Shown: piece after piece, positions 16,606 through 25,113 of the stretch
Numbering within the stretch: the stretch's first letter is position 1
How the letters are laid out: the number at the start of each line of letters is the position of its first letter
Assembly (NCBI GenBank): GCA_964418585.1
Contig: CAYQMG010000048.1
Span: 50,084-114,083, forward strand
Reading direction: 5' to 3'
Length of the DNA stretch: 64,000 nucleotides
DNA from: JAJRTE01 sp964418585
Lineage (GTDB): Bacteria; Myxococcota_A; UBA796; JAJRTE01
Notes under the pieces: model-generated
The model's input: the letters and a program-made list of their open reading frames with translations, nothing else
What the model was told of the DNA's origin: nothing
Database searches by the model: none
Made by a program: the position numbers and the translations under genes

Positions 16606-18768
16606 ATGATCAGACTGGCCGACATTCAGGAAAAGGTGAGCACCTATGCCCCGGGCGCCGATCTGGAACTGATCGAGCGCGCGTATGTTCTCTCGGCCCA
16701 CTGCCATGACGGGCAAAAGCGCCGGTCGGGAGAGCCCTATCTGGTCCATCCCCTCGCGGTCGCCGACATCCTGGCGGACCTGAAGCTGGATGTGGACTGC
16801 ATCGCGGTCGGCCTGCTCCATGATGTGATCGAGGATACCCTGATCACCTATGAAGAAGTACGGAACCAGTTCGGCGAGGACATCGCCAACATGGTGGACG
16901 GATTGTCCAAGATCTCCAAGATCATGTTCAAATCCCGGGAGGAGGCCCAGGCCGAAAGCTTCCGCAAGATGGTCTTCGCCATGGCCCGGGACATCCGCGT
17001 CGTGCTCGTCAAGCTCGCCGACCGGGCCCACAACATGCGGACCCTCCACTACATGCCGGCGCACAAGCAACAACGCATCGCCCGGGAAACCCTCGAGATC
17101 TACGCCCCCATCGCCCACCGCCTCGGAATCCAGACCATCAAGATCGAACTCGAGGACCTCTCCTTCAAATACCTGCACCCCGATGTCTATCGCGACATCG
17201 AAAAACGGCTCGACGCCACCCGCAAGGAGCGGGAGGCCTACATGGAGCGCGTCCGCGTACTCCTGGCGGACGCCATGCGGTCGTCGGACCTGGATTGCGA
17301 GGTGATCGGGCGAGTCAAGAACATCTATTCCATCTACCGGAAGATGGTGCGGAATTCGGTGGAATTCGAGCAGATTCACGACCTGACCGGGTTCCGGATG
17401 CTGGTGGACACCGTGGCGCAGTGTTACCAGGCATTGGGGCAAGTCCACTCGATGTTTCGTCCGCTGGATTCTCGTTTCAAGGACTACATTGCGGTTCCCA
17501 AGTCGAATGGATACCAGTCCCTTCACACCACTGTGTTTGGCCCGGACAACGAGCAGATCGAGATTCAGATCCGAACCCGGGACATGCACGCGGTGGCCGA
17601 GACCGGAATCGCGGCCCACTGGCGCTACAAGGAAGGCCGTCTTCACCTGAACCGTCGGGAGATCGAAGACGTGGCCAAGCTCCGGCAACTCGTCGAATCC
17701 GCCAAGGAGGTGGAGGATCCGAGCGAGTTCATGCAATCGATTCGAAGCGACCTCACCTCGGATGAGGTCTATGTGTTCACGCCGGCCGGGGCGGTGTTGG
17801 CTTTTCCCGAGGGTGCGACTCCGCTGGATTTCGCCTTTGCGATCCACACGGAGGTGGGTCTGCACTGTACGGGCGCCAAGGTGGACGGCCGGATCGTCCC
17901 GTTCGACTACCGACTCAAGAGCGGGGAGACGGTGCAGATACTTACCAACCAGTCGGCCAAGCCTTCGGTCTCCTGGCTCAATCTGGTGGTGACCTCGAGG
18001 GCCAAGACCAAGATTCGGGCCTTCTTGAGGCAGGAAGAGCGGATCCGGGGCCGTGAGCTGGGCCGGGAAATCCTGGAGCGTGAGTTCAAGAAACACGGTT
18101 TGAACCTCAACCGTCTCATCAAGGACGATGCCTTCCATCAGCCTTTGCAGAACCTTCACGTTCGGAACATGGACGAACTCTACCTGAACGTGGCCTATGG
18201 CAAGGTGCCGGTGGACAAGGTATTGCTCGAGTTCATTCCCAAGGAGAAGCTGGAGACGGAGAAGACCAAGGGGTCCCTGGTCAACAAGCTCAAGGAGCGA
18301 CTCAAGTTCAAGAAGCCTTCCGCCTCCACGACGCCGGTTCGAATCAAGGGCGAGGGGGACATCATGGTCTCGTTCGCCCGGTGCTGCAACCCGCTGCACG
18401 GCGACCCCATCGTGGGAATCATCACCCTGGGGCACGGCATCACCGTTCACGTCGCGGACTGTTCGAACGCGCTCAACATGGAGGCGGGCCGACGGATCGA
18501 GGTGGCCTGGGACGACAAGGTGAAGCCGTTCCGGAACGTCAAGATCCGCGTCGTATGTGTGGACCGTGCCGGGATGCTGGTACACATGAGCAAGGCCATC
18601 GCCCACGACGGCGTCAACATCACCTCGGCCGAGTGCAAGGCGATCACCGACAAGAAGGCCATCAACAACTTCGAGGTCACGGTGGCGGACAGGGAGACCC
18701 TGGACAAGGTGATGGCATCCCTGGAGCGGGTCCGAGGGGTCATTTCGGTCGAGCGTGTCGTCTCGTGA
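16606..18768 (+). CDS. rel: Bifunctional (p)ppGpp synthetase/hydrolase (RelA/SpoT)
   Basis: 720 aa, typical of long RSH proteins. N-terminal hydrolase: HPLAVADILADLKLD and the metal-binding HDVIEDT are intact. Synthetase domain: RVKNIYSIYRKM, DLTGFRMLVDT, RFKDYIAVPKSNGYQSLHTT and QIRTRDMHAVAETGIAAHW. TGS domain: DEVYVFTPAGAVLAFPEGAT. Then the CC/ZFD region (FARCCNPLHGDPIVGI) and a C-terminal ACT domain (VVCVDRAGMLVHMSKAIA). Both catalytic centres look functional, with the RFKD signature of bifunctional enzymes. Located 54 nt after gmk, which supplies its GDP/GTP substrate. This is the main stringent-response enzyme visible here. Confidence 0.96.
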   Translation: MIRLADIQEKVSTYAPGADLELIERAYVLSAHCHDGQKRRSGEPYLVHPLAVADILADLKLDVDCIAVGLLHDVIEDTLITYEEVRNQFGEDIANMVDGLSKISKIMFKSREEAQAESFRKMVFAMARDIRVVLVKLADRAHNMRTLHYMPAHKQQRIARETLEIYAPIAHRLGIQTIKIELEDLSFKYLHPDVYRDIEKRLDATRKEREAYMERVRVLLADAMRSSDLDCEVIGRVKNIYSIYRKMVRNSVEFEQIHDLTGFRMLVDTVAQCYQALGQVHSMFRPLDSRFKDYIAVPKSNGYQSLHTTVFGPDNEQIEIQIRTRDMHAVAETGIAAHWRYKEGRLHLNRREIEDVAKLRQLVESAKEVEDPSEFMQSIRSDLTSDEVYVFTPAGAVLAFPEGATPLDFAFAIHTEVGLHCTGAKVDGRIVPFDYRLKSGETVQILTNQSAKPSVSWLNLVVTSRAKTKIRAFLRQEERIRGRELGREILEREFKKHGLNLNRLIKDDAFHQPLQNLHVRNMDELYLNVAYGKVPVDKVLLEFIPKEKLETEKTKGSLVNKLKERLKFKKPSASTTPVRIKGEGDIMVSFARCCNPLHGDPIVGIITLGHGITVHVADCSNALNMEAGRRIEVAWDDKVKPFRNVKIRVVCVDRAGMLVHMSKAIAHDGVNITSAECKAITDKKAINNFEVTVADRETLDKVMASLERVRGVISVERVVS

Positions 18769-18829
18769 TTCACGCCGCCGCACCGGCGACCCCCTGGCGC
18801 CATCGTCCCGTTCTGGAAGGCACGAACGC

Positions 18830-19867
18830 ATGACCGTACGGCCGCTCACTGCAACCCTGATGGGCCTGGCCATCCTGGATGTGGCCCTGCTCTGGATCAC
18901 CCCCTCCGGCACGCCCTCCATGCGAGACGGAACCCCTCGAGTCGGACTCGTGTTCGACGTGGGAGGACTTGGAGACAAGTCGTTCAACGACAGCGCATAC
19001 CAGGGTCTTCTCCTGGCCCGCCGGGAACTGGGGGCAGGGGTCGAGTACATCGAACCGGGTGATGGCGCGGACCGGGAATCGGGTATCCGCCTGCTCGCCG
19101 CCCAGGGGGTCGACCTCGTTCTGGGCATCGGGTTCATGTTCACGGACGACCTCAATCTGGTGGCTCGAGAGTATCCCGATGTTTTTTTCGCAGGTGTGGA
19201 CTATGCCTTGCAGGTGGATGAATCGGGGCGCGTGATTCCACCCCCTTCCAACCTGCTGGCGCTCAAGTTTCGGGAAGAAGAGGGGGCCTTTCTCGTGGGC
19301 GCTCTGGCCGCGCTCACCTCCACCACCGGCATCATCGGGTTCGTGGGCGGCATGGACATCCCACTGATCCACAAGTTCGAGGCCGGGTACCGGGCAGGCG
19401 CCCACCATGTCCGGCCCGACTGCCAGGTGCTGGTCGCCTACGCCGGTGTCAGCCCCCAGGCGTTCAAGGACCCGGGCAAGGGCAAGGAACTGGCCCTGAC
19501 CCAGTATGCTCGAGGCGCAGACATCATCTTCCATGCGTCCGGATCCACCGGCCTGGGTGTGTTCGAGGCAGCCAGGGAAAAGGACCGACTGGCCATCGGC
19601 GTGGATTCGGACCAGTACGACGAGGCGCCTGGCCACGTGCTCACCAGCATGGTCAAGCGCGTGGACCAGGCCGTGCTCCAGGCTGTCCGATCCGTGCAGG
19701 AGGGACGGTTTCACGGAGGTATCATGACACTCGGACTCAAGGAGGACGGGGTCGACTACGTGTACGACGATCGCAACCGCGATCTGATCCCGCCGGCGGT
19801 CCGGGAGCACGTGGAGGCCTTGCGGGCCGCCATCATCGCCGGCGAGATCGTCGTGCCCAGTCGATAA
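18830..19867 (+). CDS. BMP-family ABC transporter substrate-binding protein (nucleoside type)
   Basis: 345 aa. Signature motifs of the BmpA/Med family: RVGLVFDVGGLGDKSFNDSA, YPDVFFAGVDYALQ, FVGGMDIPLIHKFEAGYRAG, FHASGSTGLGVFEAA and the late VDSDQYDEAP...SMVKRVDQAV. The family binds purine nucleosides and related compounds for uptake. The N-terminus has a hydrophobic export segment (LMGLAILDVALLWI) but no lipobox Cys, so it may stay anchored by that helix or be cleaved. GGAAGG precedes the ATG. It is followed after 19 nt by the matching ATPase gene, but no permease genes are adjacent. Confidence 0.88.
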   Translation: MTVRPLTATLMGLAILDVALLWITPSGTPSMRDGTPRVGLVFDVGGLGDKSFNDSAYQGLLLARRELGAGVEYIEPGDGADRESGIRLLAAQGVDLVLGIGFMFTDDLNLVAREYPDVFFAGVDYALQVDESGRVIPPPSNLLALKFREEEGAFLVGALAALTSTTGIIGFVGGMDIPLIHKFEAGYRAGAHHVRPDCQVLVAYAGVSPQAFKDPGKGKELALTQYARGADIIFHASGSTGLGVFEAAREKDRLAIGVDSDQYDEAPGHVLTSMVKRVDQAVLQAVRSVQEGRFHGGIMTLGLKEDGVDYVYDDRNRDLIPPAVREHVEALRAAIIAGEIVVPSR

Positions 19868-19886
19868 CCCCGGTCTCGAGGTCCCC

Positions 19887-21440
19887 ATGAACGCACCTGC
19901 ACTGGAACTCAAGGGAATCACGAAACGATTCGGCCCGGTCGTTGCCAATCGGTCCATCGACCTCACGGTGTACCCCGGGGAAATCCATGCCGTGGTTGGG
20001 GAAAACGGCGCAGGAAAATCCACCCTCCTCCAGATCGCCGCCGGAATCCAGACCGCCGACGCCGGTGAGATCCTGGTGCAAGGCGAAATCCTCACCCGCC
20101 CTTCAGCCGCCCGGGCGATCGCCCGTGGCATCGGGATGGTTCAGCAGCACTTCCTCCTCATCCCACCGTTCACCGTGGCGGAAAACATCGTGCTCGGCGC
20201 CGAGCCCCATCGCGGCCCCCTGCTCGACCGTGCCAGGGCCGAGGCTGCGGTACGGAAACTGGCCGAACGATTCGGGCTCCACGTGGACCCCACGCGCCGC
20301 GTGGAAGACCTCTCCGTGGGAGAACAACAGCGGGTCGAAATCCTCAAGGTCCTCTATCGAAACGCCAAACTCCTCATCCTCGACGAACCGACCGCCGTGC
20401 TCGCTCCCGTGGAGGTGGACGACCTCTTCCGCGTCCTGCGCTCCCTCGTCGACCAGGGACGTACCGTCATCTTCGTCACCCACAAACTACGCGAGGTCAT
20501 GGCCGTTTCCGACCGCGTAACCGTGCTCCGACGAGGCCGGGTCGTGGCCACCAGTTTGACCCGCGATACCTCCATCGACACACTGGCAGACCTGATGGTC
20601 GGCAAATCAACGACCCCTGCCTCCCCCCCCGCCGCCCAGCCCCGGGAACCGATCCCGGCACACAGGGACCGCACCGCGCTCGAGGTGGAAAATCTCCAGG
20701 TCGTCGGGCGCCACGGTCGCCCCGCGGTCGACCGCATCACCTTCCAGGTGGCCCCAGGCGAAATCGTGGGCATCGCCGGGGTACAGGGCAACGGCCAGAC
20801 CGAACTCGTGGAGGCAATCGCAGGACTCCTCCCCTACTCGGGCCACGTCCGACTCGCCGGCCGCAACCTCGACTCCCTCTCCCCAGGGGAACGCCTCCAG
20901 GCCGGATTGGCCCATATCCCCGAGGACCGTCAGCACCGCGGACTCGTCCTCGAGTTCTCTGTCGCCGACAACTTCATCCTGGGCGCTCAGGCGACCTTCT
21001 CGCGGCCTGGTCGCCTGCTCATCAAACGGATCGACGCCAACGCCCGCCAGCACATCCGGGCATTCGACGTGCGTCCACCCAACCCCGCTGCGGCTGCACA
21101 GGCCCTGAGCGGCGGCAACCAGCAAAAGGTCGTGGTCGCCCGAGAACTCGGACGCAATCCCGTGGCCATTCTCGCGGCACAACCCACTCGAGGCGTGGAC
21201 ATCGGCGCCATGAAGACCATCCACCAGGGCCTGCGCAACGCAAGGGAGGCCGGTGCCGGCATCCTCCTGATTTCCGCCGACCTGGCGGAACTCCTCGACC
21301 TCTCCGACCGTATCCTGGTGCTTTTCCGAGGCCGGATCGCGGCCGAGTTCGCTCGAGACGAGGCCACGGAATCCCGCATCGGCGCCGCCATGGTGGGTGC
21401 CCGGGCTCCGGACCCCCCTCCACAACACCAGACCACCTGA
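19887..21440 (+). CDS. ABC transporter ATP-binding protein, two fused ATPase domains (BMP/nucleoside family)
   Basis: 517 aa with two ATPase domains, the RbsA/NupO-like arrangement. Domain 1 is complete: Walker A VGENGAGKSTLL, LSVGEQQRVEILKVL signature and Walker B ILDEPTAVL. Domain 2 is degenerate as usual in this family: GVQGNGQTEL replaces Walker A, and AAQPTRGVDIGA stands at Walker B, after LSGGNQQKVVVAREL. It energises nucleoside-type uptake with the binding protein 19 nt upstream. The two permease genes that normally follow are missing; the next gene is on the other strand and unrelated. They may lie elsewhere or the system may be a remnant. Confidence 0.9.
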   Translation: MNAPALELKGITKRFGPVVANRSIDLTVYPGEIHAVVGENGAGKSTLLQIAAGIQTADAGEILVQGEILTRPSAARAIARGIGMVQQHFLLIPPFTVAENIVLGAEPHRGPLLDRARAEAAVRKLAERFGLHVDPTRRVEDLSVGEQQRVEILKVLYRNAKLLILDEPTAVLAPVEVDDLFRVLRSLVDQGRTVIFVTHKLREVMAVSDRVTVLRRGRVVATSLTRDTSIDTLADLMVGKSTTPASPPAAQPREPIPAHRDRTALEVENLQVVGRHGRPAVDRITFQVAPGEIVGIAGVQGNGQTELVEAIAGLLPYSGHVRLAGRNLDSLSPGERLQAGLAHIPEDRQHRGLVLEFSVADNFILGAQATFSRPGRLLIKRIDANARQHIRAFDVRPPNPAAAAQALSGGNQQKVVVARELGRNPVAILAAQPTRGVDIGAMKTIHQGLRNAREAGAGILLISADLAELLDLSDRILVLFRGRIAAEFARDEATESRIGAAMVGARAPDPPPQHQTT

Positions 21441-21536
21441 CCTTCCCCCTCCGGCGCATGCGAAGACGGCCCGTCCCCCCGTCACCTCCAGGCAATTCCC
21501 GGCCCTTCATGCGCGCTCGCCGACGCGGCCCGGCCG

Positions 21537-21962
21537 TCAGTAGTCGGTGTAACACCCGCTGTCCGAGTAGGTGTAAAGCACCTCCCCGGCCGCACCCCGA
21601 CTCGCACTCTCGCCCTCGATCACAACCTCGGCGCCGCCAAGATAGGTCATGCTCGATCCATCCCAGACCCGGACCAGATAGGCGCCCGGCGCCAACCCCT
21701 CCACCACGGTCCGAAAATCGTAGTAGCAGATGCAGCAGGTCCCTACCTCGTCCACGTATTCCATCACGTCCACCGTGTCGGCCTCTACACGCACGGACGA
21801 GGAAAAGGTCAGGTCGCACGAACCCGAATAGTGGAGATGGTCCACCACGAGGTCGCCCTGGTCGACGGTAAACTCGAGTGTCCCGTTGTCGGTCTCCACT
21901 GATTCGGAGAATCCGAACAATCCCGCCAACAACACCAGTGTCCAACAGGTGATACGTCTCAT
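21537..21962 (-). CDS. Small secreted protein, function unknown
   Basis: 141 aa. A signal peptide is clear (MRRITCWTLVLLAGLFGFSES), with GGGAGGA at good spacing before the ATG. The mature part is rich in Val, Asp and Tyr and looks all-beta, with four Cys including a CCIC cluster (VGTCCICYYDF) and C-terminal GCYTDY, suggesting disulfides or metal binding. The segment PGAYLVRVWDGSS resembles beta-sandwich carboxypeptidase-like modules, but I do not recognise a family. It is convergent with the ABC ATPase gene, 96 nt away. Confidence 0.6.
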   Translation of the reverse strand: MRRITCWTLVLLAGLFGFSESVETDNGTLEFTVDQGDLVVDHLHYSGSCDLTFSSSVRVEADTVDVMEYVDEVGTCCICYYDFRTVVEGLAPGAYLVRVWDGSSMTYLGGAEVVIEGESASRGAAGEVLYTYSDSGCYTDY

Positions 21963-22445
21963 CGGTCGTCCTCCCTGCAGGGGGTTTCAGCCCAGGTCCG
22001 GTCTGCTTCGACCGGGCTACTGGAACCGGTTGCAACGTTCATGCCAGGAAGACTGACCCCCTTGATTGCGCCCCGTGCTGTTCACACCGGATGGTTTTCA
22101 GCCACACTGAAATCATGCACCAGGGGCCGGAAAACAGACGGGCTTCCAGGTCCTCCCGGGGTACGGATTCGAATCCCCCAGCGTTCTGAATGGGTAGGGC
22201 TTCCGAGACCGAAGGGCCCAGGGCGCGCGGCTGCCGGTGGGGGTCGGAGCAGGCGGTGACCTTTTCCGAGACGGGAGGATGGGGAGAAAACGCGGTCGGC
22301 GACACCGAGGAGGTCCTGGACAAAGCAGGTTACAGGGTCAGACGGAAAGCTATACTATTTCAATCGAGATGTTCGACTCCCAATTGCGACGCGCCCGTCC
22401 CAGGAGCCAGGAGACGTGGCAACACCCGGGTACCAGGAGATGGAC
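21963..22445. other. Long intergenic region with no recognisable gene
   Basis: About 480 nt between the small secreted protein and the 42-aa membrane peptide. The only structures seen are a 12-bp palindrome GGATTCGAATCC near 22173-22184 and the candidate promoter at 22329-22356. Open frames here are short, Arg/Pro-rich and lack ribosome sites. Confidence 0.4.
22329..22356 (+). promoter_or_regulatory. Candidate promoter for the 42-aa membrane peptide gene
   Basis: A -10 box TATACT (22351-22356, 5 of 6 matches) has a weak -35-like GTTACA at 22329-22334 with 16-nt spacing. Transcription would begin near 22363, about 80 nt before the ATG at 22446. Confidence 0.4.
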
Positions 22446-22574
22446 ATGCCCAGACTGTTCCGGACCGACTTCCGCTCGCTTCTCATGTATCTCCTTTCCG
22501 CCATTGGCGGAATCTTGCTCCTCTTCGTCTTCATGACCCTGGTCTCCACGATAGAAGCCCTGTGGGGTTTCTAG
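22446..22574 (+). CDS. 42-aa single-span membrane peptide
   Basis: Very short gene, easily overlooked. AGGAG at 22435-22439 lies 6 nt before ATG 22446, and the -10 box at 22351 gives a promoter. The peptide starts MPRLFRTDFRS, with positive charges, then one long hydrophobic helix (about residues 12-36: LLMYLLSAIGGILLLFVFM...), ending STIEALWGF. The layout predicts Nin-Cout insertion in the inner membrane. No family recognised. It faces the RHH/SPFH group across a 33-nt gap in convergent orientation. Ribosome site, promoter and a well-formed helix together make chance unlikely, but there is no homology evidence. Confidence 0.5.
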   Translation: MPRLFRTDFRSLLMYLLSAIGGILLLFVFMTLVSTIEALWGF

Positions 22575-22607
22575 ACGAAGCCAGCGGACCATGCCTTGAC
22601 GCGGGGG

Positions 22608-22790
22608 TCACGCCCCCTCCTTCCGCCGCCGGGAACGCGGACGTCGAAGCCGTCCCGCCCGCCCTGCCGCGTCCCGAAGAAGGAACTCGATCTGGCCGTT
22701 GACGCTCCGAAGTTCGTCCGCAGCCCATTTCTCGAGCACGTCGTAGAGTTCCTGGTCCAGTCTGAGCAAGAAACGCTTTTTCCGGGTCAT
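22608..22790 (-). CDS. Arc-type ribbon-helix-helix DNA-binding protein
   Basis: 60 aa. KKRFLLRLDQELYDVLEKWA gives the beta strand and first helix of a ribbon-helix-helix repressor, followed by RSVNGQIEFLLRDA as the second helix; the tail is basic (RRPRSRRRK). Such proteins are dimeric operator-binding repressors. Its ATG overlaps the SPFH stop by 4 nt (ATGA), so translation is coupled. Small Arc-like genes are commonly found directly after SPFH genes of this type. The 9-bp inverted repeat at 23713-23736 upstream of the SPFH gene is its likely binding site. Confidence 0.8.
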   Translation of the reverse strand: MTRKKRFLLRLDQELYDVLEKWAADELRSVNGQIEFLLRDAAGRAGRLRRPRSRRRKEGA

Positions 22791-23671
22791 GCAAACAGGG
22801 TTCCCGTGTTGACCACCGGCTGCATGTCCTGTTCGGACACCAGTGCCACCAGCAGATTGTTCACCATCGCAGCCTTCCGCTCCTCGTCCAGTTCGACCAC
22901 TCCCTCATCTGCAAGCATCTGGAGCGCATGTTGTACCATCCCCACCGCCCCTTGCACGATCTTCTTCCGCGCCGCAATGATTGCCTCGGCTTGCTGCCTC
23001 CGCAACATGGCCTGCGCAATCTCGGTCGCATAGGCCAGATGACTGATCCGCGCCTCGGTCACCTCCACTCCGGCCGCCGCCAGCCGCTCCTGGACTTGCT
23101 CCCGAAGCCGCTCGGCGACCTCATGCGGACTCCCCCGAAGCGAAAAACCGCCCTCCTCACCATCGTAAGGGTAACTCGTGGCCAGACCCCGAATCGCCGT
23201 CTCGCTCTGAATCGCCACAAACGAAACATAGTCGTCCACGTCGAACAACGCCCTGGCCGTGTCCACTACCCGCCACACCACCACCGCGCCGATTTCGACC
23301 GGGTTCCCTCGAGCATCGTTCACTTTCAACCGTTCGCTGTTGAAATTCCGAATGCGCAACGAAACCCGCCGACGAGCCACCAGCGGCATGGACCACCAGA
23401 ACCCTGCATCCCGAATCGTCCCAAGGTAACGCCCGAAAAATATCAACGCTCGAGCCTCGTTCGGCTGATTCAGGAAAAAACCACTGATCCCGACGCCGGC
23501 CACCAACGACACGCCAAGCGCCCCCCACAGGAACCCCATGAACCCGCCAGTCTCCGCCCTCTGCACGACCTGGACGAACAGGAAAAGCGCGCCAACCCAC
23601 AACGCCAGTTCGACGAGCAACGCCAGGAATCCGTTCACCTTCCAGTAGGTTGTCTCAGTCGTCTGCCTCAT
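22787..23671 (-). CDS. SPFH/band-7 (stomatin-prohibitin) domain membrane protein
   Basis: 294 aa. Two N-terminal membrane helices (about 12-31 and 48-67), then the band-7 domain: NQPNEARALIFFGRYLGTIRDAGFWW, RNFNSERLKVNDARGNPVEIGAVVVWRV, SETAIRGLATSYPYD, and the helical LREQVQERLAAAGVEVTEARISHLAYATEIAQAMLRRQQAEAIIAAR. The end DMQPVVNTGTLF is characteristic of the SPFH subgroup paired with Arc-like genes. Members form large membrane rings that scaffold proteases or lipid domains; the partner here is unknown. First gene of the SPFH-RHH pair, downstream of the M48 peptidase gene by 248 nt that contain a palindromic operator candidate. Confidence 0.88.
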   Translation of the reverse strand: MRQTTETTYWKVNGFLALLVELALWVGALFLFVQVVQRAETGGFMGFLWGALGVSLVAGVGISGFFLNQPNEARALIFFGRYLGTIRDAGFWWSMPLVARRRVSLRIRNFNSERLKVNDARGNPVEIGAVVVWRVVDTARALFDVDDYVSFVAIQSETAIRGLATSYPYDGEEGGFSLRGSPHEVAERLREQVQERLAAAGVEVTEARISHLAYATEIAQAMLRRQQAEAIIAARKKIVQGAVGMVQHALQMLADEGVVELDEERKAAMVNNLLVALVSEQDMQPVVNTGTLFA

Positions 23672-23712
23672 GTCATGCCTCCTTTCCAGAGCCGCGACCC
23701 CCTGGTCGCTAT

Positions 23713-23736
23713 CGATATGATATCATCATCATATCG
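23713..23736. promoter_or_regulatory. 9-bp inverted repeat upstream of the SPFH gene (candidate RHH operator)
   Basis: CGATATGAT (23713-23721), a 6-nt spacer ATCATC, then ATCATATCG (23728-23736): a perfect 9-bp inverted repeat in an AT-rich island, 42-65 nt upstream of the SPFH ATG. ATGATATCAT is also nested inside. Position and symmetry fit an autoregulatory site for the co-transcribed Arc-like protein. Confidence 0.55.
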
Positions 23737-23919
23737 TCTCGACATCAATAAACGCACAACCGGGGAAAGCGTTCATCGAATTTCGAACCGGGGCACAAAC
23801 CTGTTCGAGGAGGCTCGGGCTCCCCCCGGCCCGCCGGGCGTTCTCTGGCAAACCGCCCTCTTCAATCGCGCCATTGCCTGGGCGCACCTCGCCCACGGCC
23901 CGGGGTCCACCGGTCCCGG

Positions 23920-24936
23920 CTACTTCCGGGTGTACTGTCCGGCCAGGATCTCGAGGTAGCTGCCTGTCTCAACCCATTCCACCAGGTGCATGAGACGCCA
24001 AACCACGTAGGGGTGCGACTGGTCCATGGTAAGCAGGGTCGCGAACACGGCATCGAGCCAGCTCGTTGCCTCGATCCGAGCGAGTTCTCTGGCCTGTTCC
24101 ACGAACGGAGCCATCTGGAGGGTGGTGCGTCGTGTGACACCGGGTCGGTGCCCGCCGGCGAACTTGAGAAATGAGGAGAGCACGGCCGGCAAATTTCGGG
24201 TTGCGAGCAAGGAAGCTCTGTCTGCGGTGAGTTCGGAGCAGCGGTCCCATACGAGGAGGGCCTTTCGAAGTGGAATGGTGAGGAGTTTCGCGTAGCCACC
24301 CAGGAGTGCCGTGCCCTCGACGACGACACGGGCCATGGTTTTGTAGAGGACGTGCCCGGCATGGACATGCCCGAGTTCGTGGGCGAAAGTACCGAGCAAT
24401 TCCTGGTCGTCGAGTTGGTCGAGCAGGGCGGACCAGACGATGATGGTCGGCTGTTCCACCCCCGCCACCATGGCGTTCATGCGAGGAGATTCGGAGAGGT
24501 AGAGGTCCGGGTTGACCTGAATGTCAAGTCTTTTCCTGGCGACGTCCAACAACGCCAACAGCTCCGGAAACTGGTCCTTGCTGCACCGAATGCTGCTGGA
24601 CATCTGATGGATCTTCACCCTGCGTTCCCCCAGATTGGCGATGATCCACTTGACCATCGCCGGGAACCCGGGAACGGCCTTGAGCGCCGCCAGGGACTTG
24701 CGGTCCAGGTCGTGCTCATACGCCCGGGATTCGATCCCGGTCAGCGGCTCCTCGACTCCGAGGAACAGGGCCCGACCGCACCGACCGCAGGTCCACGTGA
24801 GAGATTTCAGGACGGCGGAAGGCACCTGGACTCGATTCTTCTGCCCGCAATGCCGGCAATGAATGATCTTCGTGGGAACCTCGCGTCCCGGAGGCCACAA
24901 GGCATGCCCGATTCCCTGGAGTCCCACGTCACGCAT
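23920..24936 (-). CDS. M48-family zinc metallopeptidase with N-terminal zinc ribbon
   Basis: 338 aa. ATG 24936 is chosen (GGGGAAGG at 7-nt spacing); an upstream in-frame ATG at 25002 lacks this. A four-Cys zinc ribbon (CRHCGQKNR ... WTCGRCG) comes first, then a peptidase core with the HExxH motif in GTFAHELGHVHAGH and a downstream CSELTADRA supplying the third zinc ligand Glu. There are few or no hydrophobic helices, unlike HtpX, so it is probably cytoplasmic or peripheral. It sits between EcsC-like and SPFH genes on the same strand, suggesting a role in membrane quality control; that is inference. The ribbon may recruit substrates. Confidence 0.88.
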   Translation of the reverse strand: MRDVGLQGIGHALWPPGREVPTKIIHCRHCGQKNRVQVPSAVLKSLTWTCGRCGRALFLGVEEPLTGIESRAYEHDLDRKSLAALKAVPGFPAMVKWIIANLGERRVKIHQMSSSIRCSKDQFPELLALLDVARKRLDIQVNPDLYLSESPRMNAMVAGVEQPTIIVWSALLDQLDDQELLGTFAHELGHVHAGHVLYKTMARVVVEGTALLGGYAKLLTIPLRKALLVWDRCSELTADRASLLATRNLPAVLSSFLKFAGGHRPGVTRRTTLQMAPFVEQARELARIEATSWLDAVFATLLTMDQSHPYVVWRLMHLVEWVETGSYLEILAGQYTRK

Positions 24937-25113
24937 CACAACGCCTTCCCCATGGTCAATGCACGAGCCGCGCCCGGGCACGCGGTGATTCGGCCAAAAC
25001 ACCCGACGCGACGCCCGCTCCGCACACGCCCGGGAGCCAGATACCCCGCCTCGCCCCCCGGGACGCCGCCCTGGGCAGGACCAAGAGCACGAGCAGACCC
25101 TTCCACACCGGGG

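Noticed and set aside
22160..22190. GGATTCGAATCC with flanking CCCC, resembling the T-arm of a tRNA
   Set aside because: On neither strand can the five base pairs next to the TTCGAAT loop form, and no acceptor or anticodon arm fits. At most a tRNA relic.
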